Shown piece by piece: positions 19,176-28,508 of a stretch of DNA of 64,000 bases. The stretch spans positions 62,001 to 126,000 of the forward strand of contig NZ_FMAH01000011.1 of assembly GCF_900094545.1 (NCBI RefSeq), written 5' to 3'. Each line of letters begins with the position of its first letter. Position 1 is the first letter of the stretch. The stretch comes from Martinezella miluonensis. GTDB taxonomy: Bacteria > Pseudomonadota > Alphaproteobacteria > Rhizobiales > Rhizobiaceae. The notes beneath the pieces are model-generated. The model was not told the DNA's origin. It was given only the letters and a program-made list of their open reading frames with translations, and made no database searches. Made by a program: the position numbers and the translations under genes.

Positions 19176-19194
19176 TCTAGATCATTCGTCTAGA
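19176..19194. promoter_or_regulatory. Candidate vapBC autoregulatory site (TCTAGA-N7-TCTAGA)
   Basis: Two palindromic TCTAGA hexamers separated by seven bases lie 12 bases upstream of the antitoxin start. VapB-VapC complexes usually bind repeats overlapping their own promoter. Confidence 0.5.
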
Positions 19195-19205
19195 AAGAAG
19201 ACAAT

Positions 19206-19478
19206 ATGGCATTGAGCATCAAAACCGAAGAAGCGGATCGGTTGGCGCGCGAGTTGTCCCGCCTCACCGGTGAGACTATGACCGACGCCATTACCCGAGC
19301 GATGCGCGAGCGGCTGGAACGGCTGCGCGCCGAACGGGAGGCGCAGGGCGACTATGTTGCCCGTATGAAGGCTTTCGTGCGCGAGCGCGCCGGCCGCTAC
19401 GACCGCCGTCCTGTCACGAAGCAGGAATGGGATGAAGCGGTCGGCGACACATCTGAAGAGTTAGATCTTCCCCGATGA
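19206..19478 (+). CDS. vapB: VapB-family antitoxin
   Basis: A 90-residue protein resembling the Rv0623-type VapB antitoxins. The N-terminal half ([20 protein letters not shown]...[15 protein letters not shown]) is the conserved DNA-binding and dimerisation region, followed by a charged helix. The C-terminal tail ([20 protein letters not shown]) would occupy the toxin's active site. It overlaps vapC by four bases (ATGA), the usual arrangement for coupled toxin-antitoxin synthesis. A short repeat upstream may be its operator. Confidence 0.88.
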   Translation: MALSIKTEEADRLARELSRLTGETMTDAITRAMRERLERLRAEREAQGDYVARMKAFVRERAGRYDRRPVTKQEWDEAVGDTSEELDLPR

Positions 19479-19882
19479 TAATCGTTGATGCATCCGCCAT
19501 CATCGCAATCATGTTTGAAGAAGTGGAAGCTCCTGACTGCATGATGGCTCTTCAGACGAACAGCCCACGTCTTGTATCGGCGGTGAACTACGTCGAAGCC
19601 GGTACGGTCATGGCAGGTAGGATTAAAGACGGAGACCGAAGCGAAGCGATTGCCGATCTCGACGAGTTTTTGGTCGAATTCGGCGTCGAGATCGCCTCGG
19701 TTGACGAAAGTCTCGCGCGTGCCGCGATGAAGGCCCGTCTAGAATACGGCAAGGGTTTCGGCACGCGAGGCGGCCTCAATTTCGGTGATTGCTTCGCCTA
19801 TGCCCTCGCCAAACGGCATTCCGCGCCGCTGCTGTATGTCGGAGATGACTTCGCATTGACCGACGTGCAATCCGCGCGTTGA
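19475..19882 (+). CDS. vapC: VapC-family PIN-domain ribonuclease toxin
   Basis: A 135-residue PIN-domain protein. The acidic metal-binding residues are in place: Asp5 (MIIVDASA), Glu41 (NYVEAG), Asp105 ([11 protein letters not shown]) and Asp124 (YVGDDF). Members of this family cleave tRNA or rRNA and stop translation when freed from VapB. The frame appears intact, so the module is probably functional. It is convergent with nadC, 38 bases away. Confidence 0.9.
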   Translation: MIIVDASAIIAIMFEEVEAPDCMMALQTNSPRLVSAVNYVEAGTVMAGRIKDGDRSEAIADLDEFLVEFGVEIASVDESLARAAMKARLEYGKGFGTRGGLNFGDCFAYALAKRHSAPLLYVGDDFALTDVQSAR

Positions 19883-19920
19883 CGAGGTGATGGCCAACCC
19901 GCAGGCGCAAGGACTTTGCT

Positions 19921-20778
19921 TCAGGCCGCCGCCTTCCAATCCAGCCCGATATCGAGTGTCGGCGCACTGTGCGTCAGCCAGCCGACGGATATGAGATCGA
20001 CGCCGGAAGCAGCAATTGCAGCGGCAGTTTCCGGCGTAATGCGGCCCGACGCCTCGGTGATCGCGCGACCTCCGACGATATCGACGGCCTCGCGCAATTG
20101 ATCGGGCGTCATGTTGTCGAGCAGCACGGCATCGACACCTTGGTGCATCGCTTCGCGAAGCTGCTCCAGTGTGTCCACCTCGACTTCGATCTTGACCATA
20201 TGCCCCACGCCGCCCTTGGCACGGCGGATCGCTTCGGCAATGCCACCGGCAATGGCGACGTGATTGTCCTTGATGAGCACCGCATCATAGAGCGCGAAGC
20301 GATGGTTTATGCCGCCACCGGCACGCACGGCGTACTTTTCCAGGGCTCTTAGACCGGGCGTCGTCTTGCGCGTGCAGACGATCGATGCCTTCGTGCCGGC
20401 GATCGCCTCGACAATGCCGCCCGTCACAGACGCGATGCCGGAGAGGTGGCCGAGGAAGTTCAAAGCGGTACGCTCGGCGGTCAACAGACCGCGCGAAGAC
20501 CCTTCGATCGTTGCGATCACATCACCTGCCCTGACCTTGGTACCATCGGGCAGATGACGGGTCATGACGATACCGGGATCAACCAGCTGGAAGGCAAGTT
20601 CGGATGCATCAAGACCGGCGACGACGCCCGGCTGGCGGGCCACCATATCGACACGAGACCGATGCTCTGCGGGGATGACGGCCGTTGACGTGACGTCGCC
20701 GGCAAGACCGAGATCTTCGACAAGCGCGTTGCGGACGAGAGGTTCGACGATCAGCCGCGGGAGGGGAGCAAGCGTCAT
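19921..20778 (-). CDS. nadC: Nicotinate-nucleotide pyrophosphorylase (carboxylating)
   Basis: A 285-residue quinolinate phosphoribosyltransferase converting quinolinate and PRPP to nicotinate mononucleotide, the last step of de novo synthesis to NaMN. Recognisable motifs: LVEDLGLAGDVTS near the start, CTRKTTPGLRALEKYAV with the catalytic Lys/Arg set, HRFALYDAVLIKDNH, and VEVDTLEQLREA with LLDNMTPDQLREAV. ATG 20778 is one base after the nadB stop, so translation is coupled. Last gene of nadABC. Confidence 0.97.
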   Translation of the reverse strand: MTLAPLPRLIVEPLVRNALVEDLGLAGDVTSTAVIPAEHRSRVDMVARQPGVVAGLDASELAFQLVDPGIVMTRHLPDGTKVRAGDVIATIEGSSRGLLTAERTALNFLGHLSGIASVTGGIVEAIAGTKASIVCTRKTTPGLRALEKYAVRAGGGINHRFALYDAVLIKDNHVAIAGGIAEAIRRAKGGVGHMVKIEVEVDTLEQLREAMHQGVDAVLLDNMTPDQLREAVDIVGGRAITEASGRITPETAAAIAASGVDLISVGWLTHSAPTLDIGLDWKAAA

Positions 20779-20779
20779 A

Positions 20780-22321
20780 TCAGGCACTCCTTGCCATGGA
20801 AAAGGGGATGACGGACCTGGCGATATCCAGAGCATCGGACAGATGCATCATGCGGCGCTGCGCATGATGCATCTTGAGTGGAAAATCGGTGCGGGCATGT
20901 GCGCCGCGCGACTCCGTTCTGAGGCTTGAGAAAACGGCAATCAGCAATGCTACCAGCGCGGGGTCGGCTGCCGGGCCTTCACTCTTGCAAAGAGGCAACA
21001 GCGCCGCGATCGCACCATGAATGGCGCCGGCATTGCGCAGCACGCCGAGATTTCGCGACACGATCGGCCGGACAAGTGCCAGATCCGGCGCGATCGCCTC
21101 CGGGAGGTCATGTGGCAATCTTGCAGGGCTTGCATCCGTGTTCGCAATGTCGCGCGCCGCCCGCATACCCATGACCGCCGCTTCCAGCAGCGAGTTACTG
21201 GCAAGGCGGTTAGCCCCGTGCAGGCCGGTGGAAGCGGCCTCGCCCACGACCCACAGGCCGGGGACGGAACTGCGACCGTCCTCGTCGGTCGCCACGCCGC
21301 CCATATGATAGTGAACGGCTGGACGCACCGGAATGGGATCGCTCGCCGGATCGACGCCTGCCTCGCGGCAAAGGGCCTCGATGACCGGAAAGCGTGCGGC
21401 AAAACGATTGCCGAGGGCATCGCGCGCATCGAGGAAAACTCGGCCGCCACGGGCGATTTCCGCACTGATGGCACGCGCGACGACGTCACGCGGCGCAAGC
21501 TCGGCCCCCTCCACCTGCGCCATGAAGCGCTCACCGCTTTCATTGACGAGAAGCGCGCCTTCGCCGCGAACCGCTTCGCTGACAAGCGCGAGAGGATGCC
21601 GGCGGCTATCGAGCGCCGTCGGGTGGAATTGCACGAATTCCATGTCGGCGAGCCGTGCTCCGGCCCTTGCTGCAAGTGCAATCCCCTGCCCGAAATTGCC
21701 GACGGGATTGGTCGTGGCATCGAACAGCCCGCCGATGCCGCCTGTGGCAAGCACGATGCGGGAAGACGGCAGAACGACGCTGCCTTTGTCGGTCAGGCAC
21801 AAAAGACCTGCGACACGGTCCCCATCCAGCAACAGGCGTTGCGCCTGATAGCCTTCAAGCACCGCGATCGACGGCGTGCGGGTGACCGCTTCGGCAAGCG
21901 CGCGGACGATGGCAGCACCCGAGCCATCGCCTTTGGAATGCACGATACGTCGAAGCGAATGCGCAGCTTCCAGGCCGAGGGACAATTCGCCAGCATCATT
22001 GCGATCAAACTCGACCCCTGCCCGTTCCAGGGCGGCGATGGCAGCCGGCGCTTCCGCGACGATCCTTGCTGCTACCTTTGCGTCGCAGAGCCCATCGCCA
22101 GCAGCGAGCGTATCGGCAAGATGCAAGGCGGTACTATCACCCTGCCCCACACTGGCGGCAATGCCGCCCTGCGCCCAGGCACTCGACGTCTCGCCGCCGA
22201 TCAAGGCGCGGGTGACGATCACAGTCGGTTCGGGCGCCAATGTCAGGGCGGTCATCAGCCCGGCAAGGCCACTACCGACGATGACGATGCGGCCGCTTAA
22301 TTCTTCGAGGATCTCGCTCAT
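20780..22321 (-). CDS. nadB: L-aspartate oxidase
   Basis: A 513-residue flavoprotein of the succinate dehydrogenase/fumarate reductase family that oxidises L-aspartate to iminoaspartate. [13 protein letters not shown] near residue 15 binds [14 protein letters not shown] and HYHMGGV form substrate and flavin contacts, and [16 protein letters not shown] is diagnostic. The C-terminal helical domain is slightly short. It overlaps nadA by four bases and hands iminoaspartate to NadA. The family assignment is secure. Confidence 0.97.
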   Translation of the reverse strand: MSEILEELSGRIVIVGSGLAGLMTALTLAPEPTVIVTRALIGGETSSAWAQGGIAASVGQGDSTALHLADTLAAGDGLCDAKVAARIVAEAPAAIAALERAGVEFDRNDAGELSLGLEAAHSLRRIVHSKGDGSGAAIVRALAEAVTRTPSIAVLEGYQAQRLLLDGDRVAGLLCLTDKGSVVLPSSRIVLATGGIGGLFDATTNPVGNFGQGIALAARAGARLADMEFVQFHPTALDSRRHPLALVSEAVRGEGALLVNESGERFMAQVEGAELAPRDVVARAISAEIARGGRVFLDARDALGNRFAARFPVIEALCREAGVDPASDPIPVRPAVHYHMGGVATDEDGRSSVPGLWVVGEAASTGLHGANRLASNSLLEAAVMGMRAARDIANTDASPARLPHDLPEAIAPDLALVRPIVSRNLGVLRNAGAIHGAIAALLPLCKSEGPAADPALVALLIAVFSSLRTESRGAHARTDFPLKMHHAQRRMMHLSDALDIARSVIPFSMARSA

Positions 22322-23289
22322 ATCGCCAGCATCCTTTCCACCGCGCGGCGGGCGTCGGCGGCGATCGCCGGATCGACGGTCACTTCATGCCGACCCTCTT
22401 CCAATGCCTTGCGGATATTGCCGAGGGTGATGCGCTTCATATGGGGGCAGAGATTGCAGGGACGGATGAACTCCACATCCGGATGATGCACGGCGACATT
22501 GTCGCTCATCGAACATTCGGTCAGAAGCACGACGCGCGACGGACGCTTCTTGCCGACATAATCGGACATGACGGCGGTCGAACCGGCGAAGTCTGCCGCC
22601 TCGACGACGTCGGGCGGGCATTCCGGATGGGCAAGCACCGTCACGCCGGGATAATTCTCGCGAAGCTGGCGGATATCGTCTGCGGTGAAGAGTTCGTGCA
22701 CCTCGCAGTGCCCATGCCAGGCAATGAGCTCGACATTGGTTTCTCGTGCCACATTGCGCGCCAGATACTCGTCCGGGAGCATCAGTACTTTCGGCACGCC
22801 GAGCGATTCCACCACCTGCCGGGCATTTCCCGAGGTGCAGCAGATATCGGACGCCGCCTTAACCGCCGCCGACGTATTGACATAGGTGACGACCGGAACG
22901 CCGGGATGGGCCTGGCGCAGCAAGGCGATGTCCTCGGGCGTGATCGATTCCGCCAGCGAGCAGCCGGCTTCCATATCGGGAATCAGAACCGTCTTTTCCG
23001 GATTCAGCAGCTTGGCGGTCTCCGCCATGAAGTGCACGCCGGCAAGGACGATGATGTCTGCATCGACTTCCACGGCCTTGCGGGCAAGCGCGAGACTGTC
23101 GCCGACGATATCGGCGACACCATGGAAGATTTCCGGCGTCTGGTAATTATGCGCGAGAATGACGGCGTTGTGCCGTCGCTTCAATTCGAGGATCGCCTCG
23201 ACATCATCCTGGAACGTCAGCCATTCGGCCTTGGGGATGACGCGGCTCACGCGCTCGTAGAGGGAGGATGCGGATATGGGAAGATTCAT
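22318..23289 (-). CDS. nadA: Quinolinate synthase A
   Basis: A 323-residue [4Fe-4S] enzyme condensing iminoaspartate with dihydroxyacetone phosphate. Motifs: [12 protein letters not shown] near residue 44, [14 protein letters not shown], the first cluster Cys in [10 protein letters not shown], a second in the [10 protein letters not shown] region, and a third in [10 protein letters not shown]. First gene of the nadABC operon. It has a 69-base leader from the nadQ stop that holds two operator-like palindromes, implying NAD-responsive repression. Confidence 0.97.
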   Translation of the reverse strand: MNLPISASSLYERVSRVIPKAEWLTFQDDVEAILELKRRHNAVILAHNYQTPEIFHGVADIVGDSLALARKAVEVDADIIVLAGVHFMAETAKLLNPEKTVLIPDMEAGCSLAESITPEDIALLRQAHPGVPVVTYVNTSAAVKAASDICCTSGNARQVVESLGVPKVLMLPDEYLARNVARETNVELIAWHGHCEVHELFTADDIRQLRENYPGVTVLAHPECPPDVVEAADFAGSTAVMSDYVGKKRPSRVVLLTECSMSDNVAVHHPDVEFIRPCNLCPHMKRITLGNIRKALEEGRHEVTVDPAIAADARRAVERMLAI

Positions 23290-23303
23290 GACCGGCTCCT
23301 TAT

Positions 23304-23322
23304 TATGCTCGCTTTGAGCATA
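23304..23322. promoter_or_regulatory. Candidate NadQ operator 1 before nadA
   Basis: TATGCTC-GCTTT-GAGCATA is a perfect interrupted palindrome 15 bases upstream of the nadA start codon. Its centre is 34 bases (about three helical turns) from the second site. Confidence 0.72.
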
Positions 23323-23336
23323 TCATACGCAATTAG

Positions 23337-23357
23337 ATATTCTCAGCATGAGCATAT
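23337..23357. promoter_or_regulatory. Candidate NadQ operator 2 before nadA
   Basis: TATTCTCA-GCA-TGAGCATA (core 23338-23356) is a palindrome with one mismatch sharing the TGAGCATA half-site with operator 1. It abuts the nadQ stop codon, so it belongs to the nadA promoter region. Confidence 0.68.
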
Positions 23358-23358
23358 G

Positions 23359-24342
23359 TCAATTGCGGGAGAGTGGTAATTTCGTTCCGGCGAATTCGCG
23401 TTCTTCGAGGATAGCGCGGCGGAAGCGGAAGAGCTTGGCGGGACGTCCGCCGGTCTCGCTTTCGGTGCCGCCGGTTTCTTCCACCAGGTCCTGCTGTTCG
23501 ATCAATCGGCGGAAGTTCTGCTTATGCAGGGTCAGGCCCGCTAAGGCCTCCACGGTTTTCTGCAATTGCAGAAGCGTGAAATTCTGGGGCATGAGCTCGA
23601 AGACGACGGGGCGATATTTGATCTTGGCTCTTAGCCGCGCCATGCCTGTGGCGAGGATGCGGCGATGATCGGCAAACATCGATCTGCCGAAATTGTGCTT
23701 GAGGTCGCAGCCCGCCTCGGCGACGAGCCGCGCCTCGTAGAGCAGTTCATAGCGCTGCAGAACGAGATCTTCGTTCCATGCCGCACCATTCAGCCCGAAG
23801 TCAAAATCGACGCGGCGACGACGCTGGTCGCGCCGCATCGCATCCTCGCCGATCCAAAGCGCGAGACGAGCGGCGATATCGTCGACAACCCGCGGCCGGC
23901 CGTTCCGATGATCTTCCCAGGGAAGATATTCATACCAGCCGTGCCAGCCCGGCATCCCGCCGCCGGGTGCGGCCTGCTCTCGCACAAGCCCCAGATAGCT
24001 GATGGAAATCGTGCGCCCACCGAGAATTTCGTTGTTTCGATCACGATCGGCAAACGTGTAGAGCTGCTCCAGATAGCCGACCGGATGGGCCGTCTGCTCC
24101 TGAACCCATTCGCGCAATCCGCTTTGCAGCGTGCGATGCCCAAGCTCGAACGGGCCGGACGGCAAGGCATCGCCCGACCGTACCGTCATTACTCTTGGGT
24201 CGCTGCCTGTGACAGCCGTCAGAACCGCAATCAATTCGGCATGCGCAAGCCCGATGGTCAAGGCAACTCCCTCATCATCTTCATCGCGTACTTTCTCGCA
24301 TGAAGTGGCGCGCAAGCCAATGCGAGCGATCACATGCTCCAC
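23359..24342 (-). CDS. nadQ: NrtR/NadQ-type Nudix-related repressor of NAD synthesis
   Basis: A 327-residue regulator with an N-terminal Nudix-like domain and a C-terminal winged helix. The hallmark YLEQLYTFADRDR and the following SISYLGLV strand match NrtR-type proteins. The winged helix lies around MPQNFTLLQLQKTVEAL...HKQNFRRLIEQQ (~residues 250-295). The Nudix box is degenerate (LREWVQEQT), so hydrolysis is unlikely and the domain probably only senses an NAD metabolite. It lies just upstream of nadABC on the same strand. Rhizobiales are known to use a NadQ repressor for NAD synthesis, which fits; the symbol rests on family and context. Confidence 0.82.
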   Translation of the reverse strand: MEHVIARIGLRATSCEKVRDEDDEGVALTIGLAHAELIAVLTAVTGSDPRVMTVRSGDALPSGPFELGHRTLQSGLREWVQEQTAHPVGYLEQLYTFADRDRNNEILGGRTISISYLGLVREQAAPGGGMPGWHGWYEYLPWEDHRNGRPRVVDDIAARLALWIGEDAMRRDQRRRRVDFDFGLNGAAWNEDLVLQRYELLYEARLVAEAGCDLKHNFGRSMFADHRRILATGMARLRAKIKYRPVVFELMPQNFTLLQLQKTVEALAGLTLHKQNFRRLIEQQDLVEETGGTESETGGRPAKLFRFRRAILEEREFAGTKLPLSRN

Positions 24343-24375
24343 ATGTCTCCGGTAATTTTGGGGGATCGTTTGCGC

Positions 24376-25101
24376 CTAACGGCTCACATAGTCGGGGTGC
24401 TGCTCGCAGATGAGATCGATGATCGACAGGGTACCGGACAGATGCTTGCGCAGAGCGGCAACGGCAGCCTCCGCATCCGCCGAGCGAACGGCATCGACGA
24501 TCGCTTGATGGTCTGTAATGATCTGCTCCAGCTTGCCCGGCATCGGCAGGTTCAGCATCCGCAGCCGATCGAGATGCACGCTCTGGCGGCGTACCGTCGA
24601 CCACAGGCCGAGAATATCAGCCCGTTCGTAAAGCACCCGATGGAAATCCTTGTCGAGCAGATCGAAGAGATCGTAGGTCTCGGGCGACATCACATGTTTC
24701 TGGCGAACCAGCACGGCTTCCAGAGCCTCTGCCGTTTCCGCGGCAGAATTGAGCGTCAGCCGGCGGACGGCCTCGATCTCGATCGATAGCCGCAGGAAAT
24801 GAGCCTCAGTGGCGTTGCGAATATCGATACGCGAAACGACCGTCGCATATTGCGGATAGACTTCGACCAGCCCTTCCTCCTCGAGACGGATCAGCGCGTC
24901 GCGCACGGGGGTCTGGCTGACATTAAATTCGCTTTGCAGCGAGATGCGCGACAGCACCGTCGTCGGCGGCAAGCCCATGGAAAGAATGCGCGATCTCAGG
25001 ATTTCCAGGATCTGCGGCGCCACCTGGCGGGAACGATCCAGCGCGAATTCTTTCGGATTGAGCTTCACTTGCGACCTTTCTGATCGGGAATGTCGGCCCA
25101 T
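24376..25101 (-). CDS. GntR-family regulator (FadR/FCD subgroup)
   Basis: A 241-residue regulator. The winged helix covers residues ~20-85 (LSRISLQSEFNVSQTPVRDALIRLEEEGLVEVYPQYATVV). An all-helical FCD effector domain follows, with metal-type histidines in DKDFHRVLY and DHQAIVDAV. The start at 25101 is the longest; a GTG at 25068 behind AAAGGT is a good alternative. It is divergent from the sugar-acid dehydratase and RraA-like genes, so it is the likely controller of that pair, perhaps with a sugar acid as effector. A TGATGCA-C-TGATACA repeat in the divergent region is a weak operator candidate. Confidence 0.9.
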   Translation of the reverse strand: MGRHSRSERSQVKLNPKEFALDRSRQVAPQILEILRSRILSMGLPPTTVLSRISLQSEFNVSQTPVRDALIRLEEEGLVEVYPQYATVVSRIDIRNATEAHFLRLSIEIEAVRRLTLNSAAETAEALEAVLVRQKHVMSPETYDLFDLLDKDFHRVLYERADILGLWSTVRRQSVHLDRLRMLNLPMPGKLEQIITDHQAIVDAVRSADAEAAVAALRKHLSGTLSIIDLICEQHPDYVSR

Positions 25102-25294
25102 TAAGCACAGTTTGTGACTTGATGCACTGATACATTAGCGCTTTAGTTGGTTTATGCCAACGCTCTTTCTTGCAGTTGGCCCACTCGGGAGGATTGAGCG
25201 AACAGGCGTCGCAGCCAGCAATCGGAAATCGGCAACTGAGGCGACGCTTACACCGTTCAGTTCGGCTCATCGTCACAAACAAGGCTCGAATACA

Positions 25295-27031
25295 ATGAAC
25301 AGCAGGAAGAAGCCCTCGGAGCTGCGCAGCGCCAGATGGTTCGCCCCAGACGATCTCAGAAGCTCCGGGCATCGCTCGCGCACCATGCAGATGGGCTACG
25401 GTCCGGAAGAATGGACCGACAAGCCGGTCATCGCCATCCTTAACACCTGGTCTGACGCCAATCCTTGCCATGCGCATTTCAAGCATCGCGTCGAGGATGT
25501 GAAACGCGGCATCCTGCAGGCCGGTGGCTTCCCGCTGGAACTGCCTGCACTGTCACTATCGGAAAGCTATGTGAAGCCGACGACCATGCTTTATCGCAAT
25601 ATGCTGGCGATGGAGGCTGAGGAGTTGCTGCGCTCGCACCCGGTCGATGGCGCCGTGCTGATGGGCGGCTGCGACAAGACCACGCCCGGCCTCGTCATGG
25701 GCGCGATCTCCATGGGCCTGCCGATGATCTATCTGCCGGCCGGCCCGATGCTCCGCGGCAATTATCGCGGTGAATATCTCGGCTCCGGCTCCGACGCCTG
25801 GAAATTCTGGGACGAGCGCCGCGCCGGCACCATTTCGGAGAAGGAATGGGTCGATGTCGAGGCCGGTATCGCCCGCTCCTACGGTCACTGTATGACCATG
25901 GGCACGGCGAGCACGATGACGGCGATCGCCGAGGCGCTAGGGCTGACGCTGCCCGGCGCAAGCTCCATCCCGGCGCCGGATGCCAATCACATCCGCATGT
26001 CTTCGGCTGTCGGCCGCCGCATCGTGGAGATGGTGTGGGAAGATCTCGTTCCCGCCAAGATCGTCACGCAGGCGGCCGTCAACAATGCGGTGGCGGTGGC
26101 GATGGCGACTGGCTGTTCGACCAATGCCGTTGTGCACCTGATCGCGATGGCGCGGCGGGCGGGCACAAATCTCTCGCTCGACGATCTCGATGAGGCCGGG
26201 CGCACGACGCCGGTGCTCGCCAATATCAGACCGACCGGAAAAGCCTACCTGATGGAGGATTTTTATTATGCCGGCGGCCTCCGGGCGCTGATGGCAAAGC
26301 TCGCCTCCAAGCTCGACCTCACCACGCTTACCGTGTCCGGTGTCACCCTCGGCGAAACGCTGGAGGGCGCCAAGTGCTACAATGACGACGTCATCCGCTC
26401 GCTCGACAATCCGGTCTATCACGAAGGTTCGCTCGCGGTGCTGAAGGGCAACCTCGCCCCAACAGGCGCCGTCATCAAGCCGGCCGCCTGCGATCCGCGC
26501 TTCCATAGGCATCAGGGACCGGCGCTGGTTTTCGACACCTATCCGGAGATGAAGGCAGCGGTGGACGATGAAAATCTCGACATCACGCCCGACCACGTCA
26601 TGGTGCTGCGCGGCGCCGGCCCGCAGGGCGGCCCTGGCATGCCGGAATGGGGCATGTTGCCGATCCCAAAGGCGCTCTTGAAGCAGGGACATCGCGACAT
26701 GCTCCGCCTCTCCGACGCCCGCATGAGCGGCACCAGTTACGGCGCCTGCATCCTGCATGTCTCGCCCGAATCCCATGTCGGCGGTCCGCTGGCCTTACTG
26801 CGCAACGGCGATATCATTCGTCTCGACCTCGAGGCGCGGCGCATCGACATGCTTGTCGACGAGGACGAGCTGCAGCGGCGGCGCGACGCCTGGGTCAAGC
26901 CGGCGGAAAAATTCGGCCGCGGCTATGGCTGGATGTTTTCGCGCCACGTGGCGCAGGCCGATACGGGCTGCGACTTCGACTTCCTGGAAACCACCTTCGG
27001 CCCGACACCGGGCGAACCCGATATCTATTGA
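25295..27031 (+). CDS. Sugar-acid dehydratase of the IlvD/EDD family (L-arabinonate dehydratase-like)
   Basis: A 578-residue [2Fe-2S] dehydratase. The cluster ligands Cys58 (DANPCHAHF), Cys126 (GGCDKTTPG) and Cys199 (YGHCMTMGTAST) have nearly the same numbering as the L-arabinonate dehydratase characterised from Rhizobium leguminosarum (Cys59/127/200, ~579 residues). The C-terminal SDARMSGTSYGACILHVSPE stretch holds the catalytic Ser. I therefore favour a sugar acid such as L-arabinonate, D-fuconate or a relative as substrate, giving a 2-keto-3-deoxy acid, rather than dihydroxyisovalerate. ATG 25295 is chosen because upstream residues do not match the family. An RraA-like gene follows after 18 bases. 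Confidence 0.9.
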   Translation: MNSRKKPSELRSARWFAPDDLRSSGHRSRTMQMGYGPEEWTDKPVIAILNTWSDANPCHAHFKHRVEDVKRGILQAGGFPLELPALSLSESYVKPTTMLYRNMLAMEAEELLRSHPVDGAVLMGGCDKTTPGLVMGAISMGLPMIYLPAGPMLRGNYRGEYLGSGSDAWKFWDERRAGTISEKEWVDVEAGIARSYGHCMTMGTASTMTAIAEALGLTLPGASSIPAPDANHIRMSSAVGRRIVEMVWEDLVPAKIVTQAAVNNAVAVAMATGCSTNAVVHLIAMARRAGTNLSLDDLDEAGRTTPVLANIRPTGKAYLMEDFYYAGGLRALMAKLASKLDLTTLTVSGVTLGETLEGAKCYNDDVIRSLDNPVYHEGSLAVLKGNLAPTGAVIKPAACDPRFHRHQGPALVFDTYPEMKAAVDDENLDITPDHVMVLRGAGPQGGPGMPEWGMLPIPKALLKQGHRDMLRLSDARMSGTSYGACILHVSPESHVGGPLALLRNGDIIRLDLEARRIDMLVDEDELQRRRDAWVKPAEKFGRGYGWMFSRHVAQADTGCDFDFLETTFGPTPGEPDIY

Positions 27032-27049
27032 TCCCAGAGGATATATCGC

Positions 27050-27775
27050 ATGAGCAACTACGTGCTGAGCAACGAGACGCGTGACAAGCTGATGGGCGTC
27101 GCAACGCCGACGATCGCCACCGCACTTTTCCGGCGGGGCTTGCGCAACCAATTCCTCCAGGATGTTCGGCCGCTCTCGCCCAAGAAGGCAAACATGGTCG
27201 GGCAGGCCTTCACGCTTCGCTATATTCCGGCGCGCGAAGATCTGAACACGCTCGAAGTCTTCCGCAATCCGGAGCACCCGCAGCGCGCCGCCGTCGAACA
27301 GTGCCCGCCTGGTTTCGTCCTCGTTATGGACAGCCGCAAGGATGCGCGTGCCGCCTCAGCGGGCTCCATCCTGATCTCGCGGCTGCAGGTGCGCGGCGTG
27401 GCCGGCGTCGTCACCGATGGCGGCTTCCGCGACAGCCCGGAAATCGCTGCCCTCGACATCCCCTCCTATCATCACCGCCCGTCGGCGCCGACGAACCTAA
27501 CGCTGCATCAGGCCATCGAAATCAACGGCCCGATCGGCTGCGGCGATGTGGCGGTTTTCCCCGGTGACGTGCTCGTCGGCGACAATGAGGGCGTCATCGT
27601 CATCCCGGCGCATCTCGCCGATGAGATTGCCACTGAGACCGTGGAGATGACGGCCTATGAGGATTTCGTCACCGAGGAAGTCCTGAACGGCGCGACCATC
27701 ATCGGCCTTTATCCGGCGACCAGCGACGCGCCGAAACAGAAATTCGCCGAATGGCGGAAACAGAAGGGCCGCTAA
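27050..27775 (+). CDS. RraA-fold protein, putative class II 2-keto acid aldolase
   Basis: A 241-residue protein of the RraA / 4-hydroxy-4-methyl-2-oxoglutarate aldolase superfamily. VRGVAGVVTDGGFRDSPEI contains the Arg-Asp pair (GFRD) that in HMG/CHA aldolases binds substrate and a divalent metal; such residues argue for enzyme rather than RNase E inhibitor function. VFPGDVLVGDNEGVIVIP is the other conserved stretch. It is co-transcribed with the dehydratase (18-base gap), so I infer that it cleaves or further converts the 2-keto-3-deoxy sugar acid that enzyme makes. That step is usually done by unrelated aldolases, so the pairing is notable. Confidence 0.85.
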   Translation: MSNYVLSNETRDKLMGVATPTIATALFRRGLRNQFLQDVRPLSPKKANMVGQAFTLRYIPAREDLNTLEVFRNPEHPQRAAVEQCPPGFVLVMDSRKDARAASAGSILISRLQVRGVAGVVTDGGFRDSPEIAALDIPSYHHRPSAPTNLTLHQAIEINGPIGCGDVAVFPGDVLVGDNEGVIVIPAHLADEIATETVEMTAYEDFVTEEVLNGATIIGLYPATSDAPKQKFAEWRKQKGR

Positions 27776-27790
27776 GCGGCCCCGACCAAT

Positions 27791-27819
27791 CGCAGCCGGG
27801 AGCAACCCAACCGGCTGCG
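27791..27819. terminator. Hairpin between convergent genes
   Basis: CGCAGCCGG and CCGGCTGCG form a 9-bp stem with an 11-nt loop, between the RraA-like stop and the convergent DUF922 gene. No long T-run; probably a bidirectional terminator. Confidence 0.6.
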
Positions 27820-27829
27820 CTCCTCTCAG

Positions 27830-28447
27830 CTATTCCTCGCGCACCAGTTTTAGAACGAGCTGCTGGAGATTGCCGCCGTCGCTGAACTCGACCTTATCGA
27901 AGTCGCTGTTTCGCTGCCGCTCCTTGTTGGAGATCTCGCCAAGCCGCTTCGTCAACTCCACGCGGATCTTGCTGCATTTCGGGTCATCGGGCACGGAGAA
28001 GCCGACGCTCATGGCCTCGATTTCCTTGACCATGTCCTTGATATACCCGCCATGCACCCGCTCATGCGCCTCGACGCCGGCGATGAATTTCTGCCAGCTT
28101 TTGCGGGTCGAAGCCAGCAATTGCGCCGGGGGTTTCGGCAAAGTGTAGGTGATGATCAGCTTCGGTATGTTGACGGTGATCGTGCAAGCACCATCCGGCT
28201 GCGGCTCGTATTTCCGCGTCCAGGTCAGCTTGAAATCGGTATGGGCGATCGCCCTGACCTTCGGCCCGAGCAATGGGCCACGTTCACCAATAGAGTCGTA
28301 AAGCTCGGCCCCGGTTGTTCCTGAAATCGTGTAGGTCTTGGTCGTCTCCACCGCCTGCCAATCAGCACGGGCAGTCATAGGCAAACAGGCGATGCACGTC
28401 GCCACGGCGAGTAATCGAATAGCTGCTTTCACGAACTTCCCCTGCAC
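27830..28447 (-). CDS. DUF922-type secreted putative Zn-dependent protease
   Basis: A 205-residue exported protein. Residues 1-28 are a signal peptide (hydrophobic core then PMTARA-DW). The metal motif HERVH at 128-132 fits HExxH, as in the DUF922 family that is predicted, not widely proven, to be zinc proteases. The rest is a small beta-rich domain (YTISGTTGAELYDSIGERG near 39-57), also typical. Two cysteines remain in the mature part (~88 and in DDPKCSKIR). No operon partner is evident; recX lies 61 bases upstream on the same strand. Substrate unknown. Confidence 0.82.
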   Translation of the reverse strand: MQGKFVKAAIRLLAVATCIACLPMTARADWQAVETTKTYTISGTTGAELYDSIGERGPLLGPKVRAIAHTDFKLTWTRKYEPQPDGACTITVNIPKLIITYTLPKPPAQLLASTRKSWQKFIAGVEAHERVHGGYIKDMVKEIEAMSVGFSVPDDPKCSKIRVELTKRLGEISNKERQRNSDFDKVEFSDGGNLQQLVLKLVREE

Positions 28448-28508
28448 GCCCTACTCAAGCGTGGCGAAACTAGCGGGTGACCTCAGCTATTTCAATGAGC
28501 ATCAGGCG

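Noticed and set aside
21017..22300. 427-codon open frame antisense to nadB
   Set aside because: Shadow frame; nadB is complete and coupled to nadA and nadC.
25102..25294. TGATGCA/TGATACA repeat as GntR operator
   Set aside because: Imperfect and only one copy; kept as a remark in the GntR entry rather than a feature.
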